DNA from: Candidatus Woesearchaeota archaeon
GTDB lineage: Archaea > Nanobdellota > Nanobdellia > Woesearchaeales > JABGUJ01
Length of the DNA: 64,000 bases
Direction of reading: 5' to 3'
Assembly: GCA_018646625.1 (NCBI GenBank)
Contig: JABGUJ010000002.1
Location: 1-64,000 of the forward strand
Part shown: in pieces, positions 34,795 to 44,211 of the stretch
Layout of the letters: every line of letters begins with the position of its first letter
How positions within the stretch are numbered: position 1 is the first letter of the stretch
Program-made: the position numbers and the translations under genes
Notes under the pieces: generated by a model
The model's database searches: none
Seen by the model: only the letters and a program-made list of their open reading frames with translations
Told to the model about the DNA's origin: nothing

Positions 34795-35674
34795 CTACAT
34801 AATTCTAACTTGTAATCGGAGTGATGAATTGTTAGAGTGCATTAAATCAATTAAATCTCAGACCTATCGTAATCAAGAGATAGTTTTGATAGATAATGGG
34901 TCGAAAGAAGATCAAACGAAGTTCATCTCTACAAAGTTTAAGAGAGTAAAGTGTGTTAGATTAAAAACTAATACAGGTGTGTGTGCAGGTAGGAATGTGG
35001 GGATTAAGCACGCATCTGGTGATATTCTGGTCTTTTTAGATGATGATGAAATCTTGCCGTCGAAATATGTGACTAAACGTATTGTTGATAAATTTAAATC
35101 CGACTCATCTATTGGTGTATTGACATTTAAAGTTGTAAATTTTTTTGATAAAAAAGTTGAGCGGCGTACAATACCGAGTAAGAATAAAGAATTAGCGGAA
35201 TCTGAATTTGAAACAAGTTATTTTTTGGGTGGTGCGAATGCAACTCGTAAGGAAGTATTCAATGAATGCGGATTGCTTGCAGAACGATTCTTTTACAGTA
35301 TGGAAGAATCAGATTTGTCCTATAGAATTATGAAAACGAATCATAGAATAGTTTATTATCCTAAGATTAAGTTTATTCATAAACATAGCCTTAAGCAAAG
35401 AAAAGCTTGGCAACATATTTATTATCCTTTTCGAAATCGAATCTGGATGATTACTAAGTATTTACCTTGGAGATATGCATTATCTCAACTGATTATTTGG
35501 GGGGCCTATTACTTTCAATTAAGTCTTCGTCAAGGATTTATTAGATATTATTTTAAATCAATTTATGATGGATTTAATGGGTTAAATACTTCTTTGAGAT
35601 TGCGAGAAGAGTTTAGGCTGGATTCTGTTGCAATTAGAAAGATTAAAAAATTAAATGGGAGGTTGTTATACTAA
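34775..35674 (+). CDS. GT2-family glycosyltransferase
   Basis: A GT-A protein of 299 aa: KVSYIILTCNRSDELLECIKS, IVLIDNGSKEDQ, GRNVGIKHASGDILVFLDDDE with the metal-binding DDD, and GGANATRKEVFNECG. Rhamnosyl- or other inverting sugar transfer is typical. The start is GTG 34775 or TTG 34784; both lie within the end of the ligase gene, so translation is coupled. Confidence 0.9.
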   Translation: MTLLKVSYIILTCNRSDELLECIKSIKSQTYRNQEIVLIDNGSKEDQTKFISTKFKRVKCVRLKTNTGVCAGRNVGIKHASGDILVFLDDDEILPSKYVTKRIVDKFKSDSSIGVLTFKVVNFFDKKVERRTIPSKNKELAESEFETSYFLGGANATRKEVFNECGLLAERFFYSMEESDLSYRIMKTNHRIVYYPKIKFIHKHSLKQRKAWQHIYYPFRNRIWMITKYLPWRYALSQLIIWGAYYFQLSLRQGFIRYYFKSIYDGFNGLNTSLRLREEFRLDSVAIRKIKKLNGRLLY

Positions 35675-35676
35675 AA

Positions 35677-36810
35677 ATGATTGAGCTATTATTTGTGCTA
35701 TCTTTGGCTTTGGTCTTATATTTATACTTTGGATATCCTTTGATAATTAGTTTTCTAACTCTCTTTTGTTCTAGAACTGGTGAGAAGTCTTCTGTACTTC
35801 CTAGTGTGACTTTGTTGATGTCTGCATATAATGAAGAAGCAGTTATTGAAAAAAAGATAAAAAATTCTTTGGCGTTAGATTATCCTAAGAAAAAATTACA
35901 AATTATTGTTGTGAGTGATGGTTCTTCTGATAAAACTGATGCCATTGTAAAAAAGTATGGATCTAAAGGGATTATTTTAAACAGAGTTGAAGGTAGAGGT
36001 GGCAAGAACGTTGCTATAAACAAAAGCATGCAGCTTGTTAAAGGCGAAATTGTTGTATTTTGTGACACGAACTCTATGTATGAAAAGAATGCGATTAATG
36101 AATTAGTTTGTTACTTTTCTAATAAACAAGTTGGGTGTGTTTCGGGAGAACTAAGATATTTAGATGCGAAAACTGGTGTTGGTAAGGGTGAAGGTTTATA
36201 TTGGAAATATGAACAATTTATAAAAAAGCAAGAAAGTAAACTAGGCCAACTGCTCTCTGCAAATGGTGCTATCTTTGCGGTTAGAAGAAAGCTGTTTAAA
36301 CAACTTAATCCGAAGGTTGCTAATGATTTTCAAACACCTCAAGATGTTGCAAGTCAAGGTTACAAAGTTGTTTATGCCCCAAAAGCTATTGCGTTTGAGA
36401 GGACGGCTGAGTCTGCTAAAGAAGAGTTTAATAGGAAGACTAGAATAATTGCTAGAGGTTTTGAAGGATCTTTTATTTTATTTGATAAGTTTACTGGATT
36501 CAGATTCTTTGAATGGTTTTGTCATAAGTTTCTAAGATGGTTAGTTTGGATATTCCTAGTTGTACTGTTTATCTCTAATGCATTTTTGCTTGATGTTCTA
36601 GTGTTTAGATGGTTATTTTATCTTCAAATCTTATTTTATTTTATAGCATTATTGGGTCCACTATTGTCAAAAACAAAGCTACCTTTGGTTTCAGTACCTT
36701 ATTATTTTTGTATGGTTAACATTGCAGCAATGATTGGTTTATTCAAGTTTATTACTAGAAAACAAAAAGCAAGTTGGGAACCGCCTAAATCTACTAGGAG
36801 GGAGGATTAG
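35677..36810 (+). CDS. Membrane GT2-family glycosyltransferase
   Basis: One N-terminal helix, a GT-A domain (VTLLMSAYNEEAVIEKKIKNS, IIVVSDGSSDKTDAI, VVFCDTNSMYEKNA) and three C-terminal helices (RWLVWIFLVVLFISNAFLLDV and others). The acceptor-site region FQTPQDVASQGYK and RKTRIIARG correspond to the E/Q-D and QxxRW-like motifs of processive or undecaprenyl/dolichol-linked GT2 enzymes. 377 aa. Confidence 0.88.
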   Translation: MIELLFVLSLALVLYLYFGYPLIISFLTLFCSRTGEKSSVLPSVTLLMSAYNEEAVIEKKIKNSLALDYPKKKLQIIVVSDGSSDKTDAIVKKYGSKGIILNRVEGRGGKNVAINKSMQLVKGEIVVFCDTNSMYEKNAINELVCYFSNKQVGCVSGELRYLDAKTGVGKGEGLYWKYEQFIKKQESKLGQLLSANGAIFAVRRKLFKQLNPKVANDFQTPQDVASQGYKVVYAPKAIAFERTAESAKEEFNRKTRIIARGFEGSFILFDKFTGFRFFEWFCHKFLRWLVWIFLVVLFISNAFLLDVLVFRWLFYLQILFYFIALLGPLLSKTKLPLVSVPYYFCMVNIAAMIGLFKFITRKQKASWEPPKSTRRED

Positions 36811-36814
36811 TATT

Positions 36815-37501
36815 ATGGTAGATCATTCGAGAACTTATAAGATTAAGTCAGTTCGTAACGCTCCTCATATTTCCCGCTTAAAGAACATATTATCTATCTT
36901 AGATTCAAAGCCTAAGATTTGTGGGAAATCATATTGTGATGTTGGTTGTAGCAATGGATATATTACTGATATTATTATGAAGCGGTACCGATTATCTGAA
37001 GTGGTTGGTTTTGATCATAGTAAAGATAATCTTAAAGTGGCTCGAGCATTATATTCTGCAATATCTTTTAGAAATATTAATCTGAATCGTACTATAGTTT
37101 CAAATAAGAAATTTAATCTTGTGACTTGTTTTGAAACTCTTGAGCATGTTGGTAATGTTGAATCTGCGCTTAAGAACATACTCAATCTAAAAGATAAAAA
37201 TGGTTGTGTCTTAGTAACTGTGCCAATAGAGATAGGTTTTCTTGGGCTAATGAAATTTATAGCAAAAATGTTGATATACAGATATTCTCTCAATGAGTTG
37301 AGTTCTAAGCGGTTCTTTGTCTTAAATTATTTAGGATTTCTTTTGTCTGGTAAACGATTATCGCTTCTTAGAATAAATAAATCAGGTTGGGGATCTCACT
37401 TTGGGTTTGATTATCGCGATGTTGATGATTATTTATTATCAAATAATATCGAATATGAATCATTTAATAATTTCACCACCCGGTTCTATGTGATAAAATA
37501 G
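36815..37501 (+). CDS. Class I SAM-dependent methyltransferase
   Basis: 228 aa from ATG 36815, which has GGAGGGAGG 9 nt upstream; the longer ORF from 36734 runs into the previous gene. The SAM loop is YCDVGCSNGYITDII, then VVGFDHSKDNL, and NLVTCFETLEHVGNVESALKN as motif III-IV. Probably modifies a sugar or lipid intermediate of the glycan cluster. Confidence 0.85.
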   Translation: MVDHSRTYKIKSVRNAPHISRLKNILSILDSKPKICGKSYCDVGCSNGYITDIIMKRYRLSEVVGFDHSKDNLKVARALYSAISFRNINLNRTIVSNKKFNLVTCFETLEHVGNVESALKNILNLKDKNGCVLVTVPIEIGFLGLMKFIAKMLIYRYSLNELSSKRFFVLNYLGFLLSGKRLSLLRINKSGWGSHFGFDYRDVDDYLLSNNIEYESFNNFTTRFYVIK

Positions 37502-37550
37502 CTATTTAAAATGAAAATATATTTAAAACGTAAAATAGGAGTATGTGTTA

Positions 37551-38573
37551 ATGTTTAATGTAATAACTGCTTCAACAGTTTTAGTGAGTTTCTTTGTTAC
37601 GTTATATCTTCTTCCTAAATGGATTAAGAAGGCTCATTTTGCGGGTTTAGAAGGTAAAGATGTCCATAAACAAGATCAACATTTAGTTGCTGAAGTTGGA
37701 GGAATCTGTGTTATTGCTGGCTTTATTGCTGGGCTATTAGCATATATTGCGACAAGAACATTTATCTTCAAGGGTGGTGTGGGATATATTGACCTTGTAC
37801 TTGCAACTTTAGTTAGTGTTATGATTGCACTGGTTATTGGAGTTCTGGATGATATTCTTGGATGGAAGATTGGGTTGAGTAGAAGAAGTAAAATTTTGTT
37901 AACGTTTGCAATTCCTATCCCTATTATGGTAATTAATGCAGGAGTTTCTAAAATCACATTACCTCTTCTAGGGCATGTTGAACTAGGACTTGTGTTTCCT
38001 TTGGTATTAGTTCCTTTGGCTATAATTGGTACTGCTAATGCATTTAACATGTTGGCTGGATATAATGGATTAGAAGCATTACAAGGGATTGTTATACTTT
38101 CAACTCTTGGATTAATTTCATACTTATCTGGTTCGTCATTTGCAGCCGTAATTGCATTCTGTATGGTGGTTTCATTATTGGCATTCTTATTGTTTAATTA
38201 CTATCCTTCTATGTTATTTCCTGGAGATAGTATGACTTATTCTGTAGGTGCATTGATAGGTATTGTTGCTATATTGGGTAATATTGAGAAATATGCTTTA
38301 ATTATGTTTATTCCCTACTTTTTTGAGTTTGTACTAAAAGCTAGAGGTAAAATGCAGAAAGAAAGTTTTGCAGACAGAAATGTTGATGGTAGTTTAAGAA
38401 ATAGATATGATAAATTTTATGGGCTTGAACATGTTGCCATTGCGTTACTTTCGAAACTTAGAATTAAACCATATGAATGGCGAGTTGTGTGGTCTATTGT
38501 TTCTGTTGAGATTTTGTTGGCAGGATTAGCATTATTTTATTTTTATCTTCACACTTCTCCTTCCTTTTTCTAA
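37551..38573 (+). CDS. aglH: AglH-type UDP-GlcNAc (or related) - dolichyl-phosphate GlcNAc-1-phosphotransferase
   Basis: Polytopic PNPT-superfamily enzyme (~10 helices). The metal motif is VIGVLDDILGWK, the second IGTANAFNMLAGYNGLE and the third PGDSMTYSVGALIG, as in Alg7/AglH. It starts the lipid-linked glycan by adding sugar-1-phosphate to dolichyl phosphate. ATG 37551 is used because AGGAG lies 10 nt upstream; GTG 37545 would add two residues. An AT-rich TATATTTAAA lies ~25-30 nt upstream. Confidence 0.88.
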   Translation: MFNVITASTVLVSFFVTLYLLPKWIKKAHFAGLEGKDVHKQDQHLVAEVGGICVIAGFIAGLLAYIATRTFIFKGGVGYIDLVLATLVSVMIALVIGVLDDILGWKIGLSRRSKILLTFAIPIPIMVINAGVSKITLPLLGHVELGLVFPLVLVPLAIIGTANAFNMLAGYNGLEALQGIVILSTLGLISYLSGSSFAAVIAFCMVVSLLAFLLFNYYPSMLFPGDSMTYSVGALIGIVAILGNIEKYALIMFIPYFFEFVLKARGKMQKESFADRNVDGSLRNRYDKFYGLEHVAIALLSKLRIKPYEWRVVWSIVSVEILLAGLALFYFYLHTSPSFF

Positions 38574-38588
38574 GAATCTAGTTTTTAT

Positions 38589-39899
38589 TCAAGGTCTTCC
38601 AATGCTTGAATAAATGAAGCCCATCTTTCTCATTTCCTCGGGATCAAGAAGATTTCTGCAGTCTACAAAGCACGCTGTCTTCATAGACTTTTGAATACGT
38701 TTATAGTCTAATTCTTTAAATTCATTCCATTCTGTAACTAATATTATCCCGTGAGATCCGTCTGCTGCCGAGTAGGGATCATTTGTTATTTTCAAATTAT
38801 CATATTTGATTGCTTTCTTAATATTCTCTGATGCGACAGGGTCGTATGCAGTTACTTTAGCTCCTTCCTTTACTAATTGATTAATTAATACTAATGAAGG
38901 CGCTTCTCTAATATCGTCAGTTTCAGGTTTGAAGGCTAATCCGAGTATGCATATGGTTTTTCCCTCTAAGTCATCAATTAGTTTCTTAATTTTAGGTAAG
39001 GCTCTTGTCTTTTGCCTTTCATTTGCACTATCAACTGCTTCAAGAATCCCACTACTGCATTCATTCTCTCTCATCATATGAACTAAAGCTCTGGCATCTT
39101 TTGGAAAACAACTTCCACCATAACCCAGTCCTGCTTGTAAGAATTTAGATCCTATTCTTGAATCTAGTCCCATTCCTTTAGAAACCATTTTAACATCTGC
39201 ATTTAATTTCTCACATAATGCGGAAAGCTCATTCATGAATGATATTCTTGTTGCTAGCATTGCATTGGATGCATATTTTATCATTTCTGCACTTCGAACA
39301 TTGCAGAATAAGATGGGTTTGTTTAAAGTCTCGAATGGTTTATATAATTCTGTTAGAATTTCTTTGGCTTTCTTGTCATCAACTCCTATTACTATTCTAT
39401 CAGGATTCCTGAAGTCGTTCACCGCAGTTCCTTCTTTCAAGAACTCTGGACACGAGACAACAACAAATTCACTATCATTTGTTTGGTTTTCCTTTATTAT
39501 TCTTTTAACTTGATCTGCAGTTCCAACCGGGACTGTACTTTTGTTAATTATTATCTTGTAATCGTTAATGTACGTTCCTATATCTTTTGCTGCTGAGAAT
39601 ATATAGGACATATCAGCACTTTTGTCATTTCCTGAAGTTGGGGTGCCAACGCAGATATAGATTATGCTTGATTGTTCTATTGCCTCTTTAGAATTTGTGG
39701 TGAATTTTAATCTTCCGTTTTTTTTATTCTTTTTTACAACTGATTCTAGTTCAGGTTCATATATTGGAATCTTGCCTGCATTTAATTGAGATATCTTCTC
39801 ATCATCAATATCTAAGCAGGTTACTTCATTTCCTAGATCTGCTAGGCCTGCGCCATTCACTAAACCTACATATCCCGTTCCTATGACTGTAATTTTCAT
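38589..39899 (-). CDS. UDP-glucose 6-dehydrogenase family
   Basis: 436 aa with an NAD-binding GTGYVG at 7-12, catalytic Cys264 in GYGGSCFPKDAR, Lys208 in EMIKYASNAML, and a C-terminal ILGLAFKPETDDIREAPS. It oxidises UDP-glucose to UDP-glucuronate (AglM-like), or the ManNAc equivalent. AAGGAG lies ~12 nt before the ATG and a TATATATA-containing box ~65 nt upstream. Confidence 0.93.
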   Translation of the reverse strand: MKITVIGTGYVGLVNGAGLADLGNEVTCLDIDDEKISQLNAGKIPIYEPELESVVKKNKKNGRLKFTTNSKEAIEQSSIIYICVGTPTSGNDKSADMSYIFSAAKDIGTYINDYKIIINKSTVPVGTADQVKRIIKENQTNDSEFVVVSCPEFLKEGTAVNDFRNPDRIVIGVDDKKAKEILTELYKPFETLNKPILFCNVRSAEMIKYASNAMLATRISFMNELSALCEKLNADVKMVSKGMGLDSRIGSKFLQAGLGYGGSCFPKDARALVHMMRENECSSGILEAVDSANERQKTRALPKIKKLIDDLEGKTICILGLAFKPETDDIREAPSLVLINQLVKEGAKVTAYDPVASENIKKAIKYDNLKITNDPYSAADGSHGIILVTEWNEFKELDYKRIQKSMKTACFVDCRNLLDPEEMRKMGFIYSSIGRP

Positions 39900-39987
39900 C
39901 TTTAATCATTTCTCCTTATTTTGTTAAGATTCGTCCTAATATTTTTCTGTAGCCTTTATTTTTATATATAAAATTTGTTATTAAGCT

Positions 39988-40854
39988 TTAATTTGTTTTT
40001 TTCAAATCACTTGTATCCTTCAAATAGTCTTCTAGAGCCTCTTTCCAACCTCTTAAAGGCGTTATTTTATCATTTAGAAGGTAGCAATATTTTGGCCTTG
40101 TAGCTAATTTCATGCCTGGCTTGTGTATTTTAAGGTCTTCTAAATAGTCATCTTGGTTTAGTGGATTTATTTTACATTCAGAATCCAGCAGTCTTGCCAT
40201 CTCTTTAGCTAGTTCAAATCTTGAACAATTGTATGAATTAGTAACGTGATATATTCCTGGTGGCTTTTCTATAATTTCTCTAAGTGCTATGGCTACATCT
40301 TTTGCATATGTTGGCCTGCCATATAGATCTTGTGCAACATCAACTTCTGTTTCTGTCTTTAATTTCTGTAATATCTCATTAATTCTGCAAATTCCACTTT
40401 TACCATAAAGCCAACAAGTTCTTACAATTCTGAAATCATCCATATGTTTTCTTACTAGATCTTCGCCGATCGCTTTTGCTTTACCATACACGCTTATAGG
40501 TATTTTTGCATCATCTTCTAGATAACCTTCTTTATTCTTACCGTCAAACACCATATATGAGCTAATATGTATTAAAGTGGCATTACATCTCTTACATGCA
40601 GTAGCTATTGCAGGAAGCGAGTGTGCATTAACCTCGTATGCTTTATCGACGTCGTTTTCACATCCGTCAAAATCCGTATATGCTGCACAATTTATTACTA
40701 TGTTTGGTTCTATTTCTTGAATCCTTTTTAGAACTTGTTTCTCATTTGTTATATCTAAATCGTTTACATCCCATGCTATTACTTCTTCATTGGAGAATTC
40801 GTTCACTACTTCAGAACCTAGCATTCCTTTTGCTCCTAATACTAAAACTTTCAT
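39988..40854 (-). CDS. rmlD: dTDP-4-dehydrorhamnose reductase (RmlD)
   Basis: SDR enzyme of 288 aa: GAKGMLG at 7-13, active-site Tyr123-x3-Lys127 in SVYGKAKAIGE, NCAAYTDFDGCENDVDKAYEVN and YHVTNSYNCSRFELA. It makes dTDP-rhamnose. RmlA, B and C are not in this window; the cupin upstream is not a clear RmlC. It overlaps the cupin gene by 4 bp. Confidence 0.9.
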   Translation of the reverse strand: MKVLVLGAKGMLGSEVVNEFSNEEVIAWDVNDLDITNEKQVLKRIQEIEPNIVINCAAYTDFDGCENDVDKAYEVNAHSLPAIATACKRCNATLIHISSYMVFDGKNKEGYLEDDAKIPISVYGKAKAIGEDLVRKHMDDFRIVRTCWLYGKSGICRINEILQKLKTETEVDVAQDLYGRPTYAKDVAIALREIIEKPPGIYHVTNSYNCSRFELAKEMARLLDSECKINPLNQDDYLEDLKIHKPGMKLATRPKYCYLLNDKITPLRGWKEALEDYLKDTSDLKKTN

Positions 40855-41225
40855 GATATCAACTCTTCTTTAAATTTATCTTGTGAATTTTCATCTGTAT
40901 TTGAAATATCTAGTATTTTAGAGTTTTGTAAAGCATGCAAAGAATGTGCTATGCCTGGTTTGATTGTAACAAGATAGCCTTTTTTGAGAGTTTTCTCTTT
41001 AATTTCTTGAGAAAGCATATCTTTGAATGTTGCAGTTAGTTTTCCAGATATGATGAATAGTATTTCTTCTTTAGTTTTATGATAATGATTTCCTGCTTTT
41101 GCGTTCTCTTTTAATTCTACATATAGGAGGGCTCTTGAAGTCTTTGAATTGGCTATTTGCGCTTTGGTACCTTTATCCGAATCAATGAATCTGATATTTT
41201 GTATTGTTACTTTATTATTAAACAT
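40851..41225 (-). CDS. Cupin-domain protein, probably sugar isomerase/epimerase-like
   Basis: 124 aa, one cupin barrel: metal motif GNHYHKTKEEILFIISGK (H-x-H-x4-5-E) and second motif TIKPGIAHSLHAL. Resembles cupins found in dTDP- and UDP-sugar pathways (WbjC/FdtA-type C-terminal domains). It precedes and overlaps rmlD, so a sugar-nucleotide role is likely. The reaction cannot be stated. Confidence 0.75.
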   Translation of the reverse strand: MFNNKVTIQNIRFIDSDKGTKAQIANSKTSRALLYVELKENAKAGNHYHKTKEEILFIISGKLTATFKDMLSQEIKEKTLKKGYLVTIKPGIAHSLHALQNSKILDISNTDENSQDKFKEELIS

Positions 41226-41355
41226 CTGTTAACATAGAACAAGCTTCTAAATAAGTGTTTTGCTCTCGTGTATTGTGCTTTTTAATTAGAAACATTTAAA
41301 TAGTGAATTCTGGTCTTTTGTAATAATAATAGGGGTGTTGTTTTAAAAACAAGGG

Positions 41356-42120
41356 GTGATTGGTGTTAAGTCTACGAATCCATTAAGAAGGGAGTTTACG
41401 TTCTTTCTAGACTTGTTTCGAACAATGAGTTTTAAACACCTGTATGTTGTCCTTTGTGATTTATCGGCAGTATTCTTTTCTGTTTTGTTAGTTGCCGGGT
41501 TATATAGATCATTAAAGGTTTGGCAGTTTGGTGAAGTATTTGCTATTAGTATGGCTGTTCTCTTCACTTTATTGGTTCTAGCACAATGGGCTTTTTTAAA
41601 GTCAAAAATATATGATTTGATGTTAGATAAACGATTTAGTTTTGAATTTTATTATAAAATGATTCTTGTGGCTTTGGTTTGGTTTGTTCTATACGCTTTA
41701 GCTATGGGTTTATTGTTGTTTATGAAGTATATCTTCTTTGGCATGGAATATATTCCTTCTGGATTATTTTTCAAGGGTTTGTTCTTAGTTGTACCGGGAT
41801 TGGTGATGCTTTTTGGATTTTACTTTCTGATGGGGATGCTTATTTCTCTAAGAATTTACGGGGATTTTTCTCTAGCTTGGCAATATTTCAAGAAACGATT
41901 TGTTAGAGGGATAAGTGATTTTAAGATTTCATTATTATTTATGGTTGTATTGTTTTTGATTTTAGACATAATTGCTCGTCCTTTGATTAGTTTAGGACAA
42001 CAGTATTATGCTGTGCTTGTCGCTATATTCTTTTCAGTATATTTCATGATATTTAGAAAGTATTTAGTTGATAAAGTTGGTTTAAAGAAAGTTACTGCCA
42101 AGAGGAAGAAAAAGAAATGA
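41356..42120 (+). CDS. Polytopic membrane protein of surface cluster 2 (paralogue of 18384-19169)
   Basis: 254 aa, about six hydrophobic helices (e.g. VLCDLSAVFFSVLLVAGLYR, MAVLFTLLVLAQWAFL), with a very basic tail (KKVTAKRKKKK). Start is GTG 41356 with AAGGGG around it. A TATTTAAATAG-like box (ATTTAAATAG, 41291-41300) is upstream. Its last four bases overlap the next gene as ATGA. It has the same layout as the last gene of cluster 1. Confidence 0.78.
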   Translation: MIGVKSTNPLRREFTFFLDLFRTMSFKHLYVVLCDLSAVFFSVLLVAGLYRSLKVWQFGEVFAISMAVLFTLLVLAQWAFLKSKIYDLMLDKRFSFEFYYKMILVALVWFVLYALAMGLLLFMKYIFFGMEYIPSGLFFKGLFLVVPGLVMLFGFYFLMGMLISLRIYGDFSLAWQYFKKRFVRGISDFKISLLFMVVLFLILDIIARPLISLGQQYYAVLVAIFFSVYFMIFRKYLVDKVGLKKVTAKRKKKK

Positions 42121-44195
42121 TATTTGGGAAGAAAGGTCAAGTTGCTGTCTTCATAATTATTGGAATAATTATATTGTTCTCTGCAGGTACTTATTTTTAT
42201 CTCAAAGGTCAAGTTGGTGAAGCTTTTTTCTTAAAACGAGCTGAAGTTCCTCTTAATCAATATGTTGACGAGTGTATTGACTTTGTTGCTAGTGAGGCGA
42301 TAACTATTATGGGGCAAAGAGGTGGCTACATCTACCTACCTGATTATGTTAAATATGATCCTTTTGCAACCATTCCAGGTCTGAGTGGGTTAGGTATGGG
42401 TGTGACAGCTATGTGGTATCATTCTGGATTGAATCAAGAGCCTATGGATGATGAATTTATTTATGTGATGGAAGATCAAATTAATTCTTATGTTGATTAT
42501 AATTTGTTTAGATGCTTAGGTGGTTTTGAAGGATTTACTGAGTTTGAAGTTATTGTCATGGGTCCTCCAGTTACTAGTACTACTATTGGCGAAGATGATG
42601 TTACTGTTGAAGTTCAATTGCCTTTAGAAGTTAAGAACTTGGAAGAGGATAAGGTGACTACAGTCGATACTTTTGGTGCGATTCTTCCGTATAAAGTGAG
42701 ACATGCATGGGAATTAGCGCGAGATATATTGAAATCTGAGAATAATATACCGTTTATTGAGCAGAAAGTTATTGATTTAATGACTTTAGATGACGATGGT
42801 GGATTTGGCAGCGTTCCTGTGAGTGGTGTTGAGTTTCAATGCTCACCTAAAATGTGGTTAGTTCCTAAAGTTAAGCAAAGGTTGCAAAGATTGCTTGAAA
42901 ATAATATGCCTTTCATTCGTGTTTTAGGTACTGATGTTCCTGATTATAGAGAATATTCAGAAGATGATTGTAAGTTACCTGAGCCTTTAACTATTGAAGG
43001 GGCTTTAGCGTGGAAATCTGATCCTCCTAGTAACCTATGTTATTTCAAAAGTCATTATGAATGGAATGTCTCAAGTGATAAAACGTATCCTGGTATGAAA
43101 GCAGGATTCACATATTCTAGAAACTGGCCGATTGATATGGTTGTTGAACCTAGTGATGGTTTAGTATTGAAATCAGGTAATCAGAAAGGAACTCAATTCT
43201 TATCTTGGCTTTGTTTACAGATCTATAAATTTGCTTATGATTTACAGTTTCCATTAATGGTTACAGTTACAAGTGATGAGATTGGTTATAGGCCTTTTAC
43301 TTTTAATTATGGTATTGAAGTGACTATTAGAAAAAATTATCCTGATAGAACTACCCAAGGTACTGGTGTTAGACGATCCAGGCAGTGGACAACAAATGAT
43401 GAGTTCTGTGAAGATGATTTTCATAATAAGTTAGCCACTATTAGGGTTTGGAACTCTAGAACCAGACAACCTGTTAAAGGTGTTAGAGTGAAGTATACCT
43501 GTGGGAAGTTTAGTTGTAATGCCGGCACAACTGATTGGCGGCGTGGTGAGTACATTGGTGCTTCCGGTGCAATAATTGAGAAAAATCTACCTTATTGCGT
43601 TAGTGCATTATTGACTGCAGAAGATCCTGCGTGCGATAACTATTTCAGTCCTGAGTGTTCATATGATCCTAAAACTGTTTTCTTTTCAAATTCTAAGAGA
43701 AACCCTGAAGATAGGGTTGCGGATATATATCTTAAACCAATTAAAAGAATTGTAGATTATGAAGTTAGAGTTATGAGAACTTCTGGGTTACAGTGGGCGA
43801 GAATGTTGTCTGCGGCGAGAGGTGAAGCTGCATTAATTACTATAAGTAATAAGAATAGAACTTTCACGACTAGTGTAATATATACTCCCGCTAATGAAGA
43901 AATGTTTGCGTTACCAATTGATATGCCCGGTAATATTGATGATGTTTATGATGTTGAAATATATATAATTAAAGGGTTAGCAAGTAATGATGCTGATGAT
44001 TTTGCATTTTTGGGTGGCTATAAAGCAGAGTGGGATGTAAAATGGACTTTGTTAAAAAATGCAGAGAAGATTATTTTTACTGCGGCCGAACAGTTTCCCG
44101 TACCTGAAGATGAAGAGGAACAATTTCAGTTCTTAATGAATTTAGAAGAATATTCAAAAAATGTAACCGAGGTTTATCCTATTAGACTAGAATAA
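42117..44195 (+). CDS. Membrane-anchored surface protein with pilin-like N-terminus (paralogue of 9939-11636)
   Basis: MIFGKKGQVAVFIIIGIIILFSAGTYFYLKG is a KKGQ-type short leader plus hydrophobic helix as in type IV pilin/class III signals. The 692-aa outer part shares with its paralogue the segment LNQYVDECIDFVASEAITIMG. A possible insertion with Cys (FQCSPKMW, SNLCYFKSH) and a beta domain with paired Cys (RVKYTCGKFSCNAG, YCVSALLTAEDPACDNYFSPEC) set it apart. Function unknown, DPANN-type. Confidence 0.8.
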   Translation: MIFGKKGQVAVFIIIGIIILFSAGTYFYLKGQVGEAFFLKRAEVPLNQYVDECIDFVASEAITIMGQRGGYIYLPDYVKYDPFATIPGLSGLGMGVTAMWYHSGLNQEPMDDEFIYVMEDQINSYVDYNLFRCLGGFEGFTEFEVIVMGPPVTSTTIGEDDVTVEVQLPLEVKNLEEDKVTTVDTFGAILPYKVRHAWELARDILKSENNIPFIEQKVIDLMTLDDDGGFGSVPVSGVEFQCSPKMWLVPKVKQRLQRLLENNMPFIRVLGTDVPDYREYSEDDCKLPEPLTIEGALAWKSDPPSNLCYFKSHYEWNVSSDKTYPGMKAGFTYSRNWPIDMVVEPSDGLVLKSGNQKGTQFLSWLCLQIYKFAYDLQFPLMVTVTSDEIGYRPFTFNYGIEVTIRKNYPDRTTQGTGVRRSRQWTTNDEFCEDDFHNKLATIRVWNSRTRQPVKGVRVKYTCGKFSCNAGTTDWRRGEYIGASGAIIEKNLPYCVSALLTAEDPACDNYFSPECSYDPKTVFFSNSKRNPEDRVADIYLKPIKRIVDYEVRVMRTSGLQWARMLSAARGEAALITISNKNRTFTTSVIYTPANEEMFALPIDMPGNIDDVYDVEIYIIKGLASNDADDFAFLGGYKAEWDVKWTLLKNAEKIIFTAAEQFPVPEDEEEQFQFLMNLEEYSKNVTEVYPIRLE

Positions 44196-44211
44196 TGAAG
44201 AGAATTTAAAT